The notes beneath the pieces are model-generated. The model was not told the origin of the DNA and searched no databases. It saw nothing but the letters and a program-made list of their open reading frames with translations. Positions 37,401 through 38,197 of a stretch of 38,197 nt of DNA are shown here, one piece after another. How positions within the stretch are numbered: the stretch's first letter is position 1; each line of letters begins with the position of its first letter. The DNA is from an uncultured Porphyromonadaceae bacterium (GTDB taxonomy: Bacteria; Bacteroidota; Bacteroidia; Bacteroidales; Muribaculaceae). The DNA lies in assembly GCA_947175645.1 (NCBI GenBank), contig CAMWNP010000028.1, positions 1-38,197 on the forward strand. Reading direction: 5' to 3'. The position numbers were made by a program, and so were the translations under genes.

Positions 37401-37874
37401 TGTCTGGTTTATGGTTGCTGCAGGTTCATTGCTTTCGGTTATGTAGTAATATCCGTAGTCGGAGAAGGGGTTGGACGACTGTCGGAATTGCGATACGAAA
37501 ATGGAGTTCCACGTAACCGGACCAACGGCGTAGAAATACAGGTTTTGGGGAGTTGTGACGGTTTGTACCAGCGGTAAGTCGTCGGTGTAGTTTGAGATAG
37601 AAAGCAGATCGGGAATCCGTCGTCCGCCGTAGCCGTAGATTCTTACGTTTTCAATATTCGTGAATCCCCATTTACGGAGGTCGGCGGCCGATATTGAGTG
37701 GATGCCGGTTTCGGTCACGCTTACTTTAACCCATCGGTTTTCTGATAGTACTGATTTCTCGGCATAGACAGATGTGTCGAAGGCGTGCAGTTGAGCCGTC
37801 GCAAGAAATGAAAAAGAAAAGAGGGTTAGTAAAAATTGATAAATTCTAATGGAGCGAGTATGTTTTGTTGTCAT
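34449..37874 (-). CDS. porU: Type IX secretion sortase PorU
   Basis: A 1141-residue exported protease, close to PorU length. The N-terminus (residues 1-32) is a signal peptide ending near AQLHAFD. KSVLSENRWVKVSVTETGIHSI and NVRIYGYGGRRIPDL are the characteristic PorU N-terminal pattern. The C25 domain (about 400-760) holds H642 in WHFMGHANP and C675 in YAGTCDFMRWD. The C-terminus (about 1050-1141) is a FlgD/T9SS-type sorting fold with MEIYNMLGQRVWSS and RGIYLYRATM. PorU cuts the C-terminal signal of T9SS cargo and links cargo to A-LPS at the cell surface. ATG 37874 is preferred over a TTG eight codons upstream because it starts the basic n-region directly. The gene that usually sits nearby in some genomes, porV, is not in this window. 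Confidence 0.9.
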   Translation of the reverse strand: MTTKHTRSIRIYQFLLTLFSFSFLATAQLHAFDTSVYAEKSVLSENRWVKVSVTETGIHSISAADLRKWGFTNIENVRIYGYGGRRIPDLLSISNYTDDLPLVQTVTTPQNLYFYAVGPVTWNSIFVSQFRQSSNPFSDYGYYYITESNEPAATINQTGTPGANAPVTKFTERIYHEKDILSIGETGHLLVGENFKTKPIQSFEFDLTDYVEGDNAWINISLVARSINDEKTRFAFTTDGEALTVSPLPTIGAVLNETKYHGKEGNFRGTFKPQGDRLTVGINAENSTSNYIQSIYLDYITINYQRHLRMNGGKLQFTSKQAGLKLEGADATTRIWDVTDPLNITQINSADENGARVWTSSFGSQRDYVAWNENASFPTPTYVESVDTQNIHGMSTPDMVIFTLPQWKAQAERLADIHRQGTDSLSVIVLDVNQVYNEFSSGSPDVNSLRRCLKMFYDRGEAQGTPLKYAILMGRSTHDNRQITDKIKALNLPTIPCWQSDSGLSDSDSFSTDDIIVFLADNSGSQLSRDKPLVALGRLPVTTVNEAKNAVDKIHTYIYDTPRSGWKNNVLLIADDDDSGVHMKDIERMYNGMLNSTGGCDMHYQKVYIDAYDKVGSIYPQARTDMFRALDEGVLWWHFMGHANPTSWTADGLMTYNDINSLYLRHWPIVYAGTCDFMRWDSATTSAAELLFKNTHGGVIAVISATRPVYISENGDLAEVFGEIVFERDKDGRYLPVGEALRRAKYNYRTGATPIPNENKLKYVFLGDPAMRPATPANRTVITEINGTPVDGDNQPVIMAAQRASVKGYINDGHGNIMTDFNGKIETVLYDADISTTSKGNGKNGKEVTFDQHGNRLYAGSDSVKNGEFSLSIAMPSEIADNFRPATLDLYAVTDNKQTEATGVCRDFYVYGFDDSAPADTISPSIDNLFLNHSSFTNGSSVNESPTVIAYISDNVGINLSNAGVGHQMILWLDGTRSFNDVSNYYTPSADGSPSGTITYPLQNLSDGTHTIRLRIWDTSGNSDEATIEFNVVNGMPGEILSVYTDANPATVEANFYLTHNRPDAMVTITMEIYNMLGQRVWSSQQSGRSDLFTSFPITWNLTDLSGRRVTRGIYLYRATMIEADGSTSNSVTKKIAVAAG

Positions 37875-38185
37875 TTTTCTGCTAAAATAGTAATCCAAAG
37901 TATGTTGGGCTTGAATATTAACGTTGAATATATTGGATTATTGTGCAAAGTTACGCATTATAATTATAATAACCTACACATTATAATATAAATAATGAAA
38001 ATAACTGTTAACTGTTAGACCCGGTTATAATTGTTGTCCGGTTGAAATGTGGCGATTGCTTACTTGTTAGACGTGCTAAGAAAATTGCGTAACTAACAGG
38101 TTGATAATCAGTGTTGTTTGTGGAATTTCTGATTTTTATTCAAAAAAAACATGCGAAAATATTTGGTCAGTTCGTGGAAAAAGAG
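37875..38185. other. Intergenic region upstream of porU
   Basis: Over 300 bases without a gene. It holds the porU promoter, the motif TAGACCCGGTT (38016-38026) that recurs inverted at 13557, and AT-rich DNA. The divergent promoter at the right edge lies at its end. Confidence 0.5.
37946..37953 (-). promoter_or_regulatory. -7 box of porU
   Basis: On the minus strand TAACTTTG matches the consensus and lies about 71 bases before the porU ATG. It is the same sequence as the rex operon -7 box. No -33 TTTG is seen. Confidence 0.6.
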
Positions 38186-38193
38186 TAATTTTG
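38162..38193 (+). promoter_or_regulatory. Outward-facing promoter at the right edge
   Basis: TTTG (38162-38165), 20 bases, then TAATTTTG (38186-38193): a full match to the Bacteroidetes consensus in boxes and spacing. It would drive a plus-strand gene beyond the window, divergent from porU. Confidence 0.75.
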
Positions 38194-38197
38194 CACT

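Overview
The window reads as a chromosomal segment of a Bacteroidales bacterium, most likely of the Muribaculaceae or a close family. The evidence is Bacteroidetes-type promoters (TTTG, about 20 bases, then TAnnTTTG) upstream of several genes, PorU-type proteins of the type IX secretion system (T9SS), an exported C10 protease with a T9SS-like C-terminus, DUF4494 and DUF3078 proteins, and many exported lipoproteins. The family assignment is inference. No rRNA, tRNA, CRISPR array, complete insertion sequence or prophage was seen.

Layout. 1-374: intergenic, with a long imperfect hairpin repeat and the promoter of the next operon. 375-2979 (+): a tight three-gene cassette of a HisC/CobD-like PLP enzyme, a LicC-like nucleotidyltransferase and a LicD-family phosphotransferase, which looks like a pathway placing a phosphorylated amino-alcohol on a surface glycan. 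3317-9169 (+): a 1950-residue exported C10 (streptopain-like) peptidase with duplicated middle modules and leucine-rich repeats. 9334-11842 (+): pgk and a THUMP-like-domain methyltransferase. 11861-13387 (-): an AbiEi-like/Fic fusion protein whose promoter region carries three 24-base direct repeats. 13388-13935: repeat-rich intergenic DNA. 13936-15808 (-): two lipoproteins. 15893-18523 (+): an SF1 helicase with an embedded DnaQ-like exonuclease. 18647-20678 (-): a CyuA-like cysteine desulfidase and a CpsB/YwqE-like PHP phosphatase. 20863-24309 (+): gap, a SemiSWEET sugar transporter and ligA. 24382-24546: a second copy of a MITE-like element. 24570-27070 (-): an FHS-family sugar transporter, a YggS-type PLP protein and a DUF4494 protein. 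27222-34281 (-): a probable operon of rex, a degenerate FAH-like protein, a second PorU-like protease, a DUF3078 barrel and two small exported proteins. 34449-37874 (-): the more canonical porU. The right edge carries an outward-facing promoter.

How the parts connect. The PorU-like sortases would process and attach T9SS cargo such as the C10 protease to surface glycolipid, and the LicC/LicD cassette may modify such a glycan. pgk, gap and two sugar transporters belong to fermentative sugar metabolism, and Rex senses the NADH/NAD+ ratio that this metabolism sets. The most unusual items are the self-contained AbiEi-Fic gene with phased repeats, the two PorU-like proteases flanking rex, the helicase-exonuclease fusion, and two families of small dispersed repeats.
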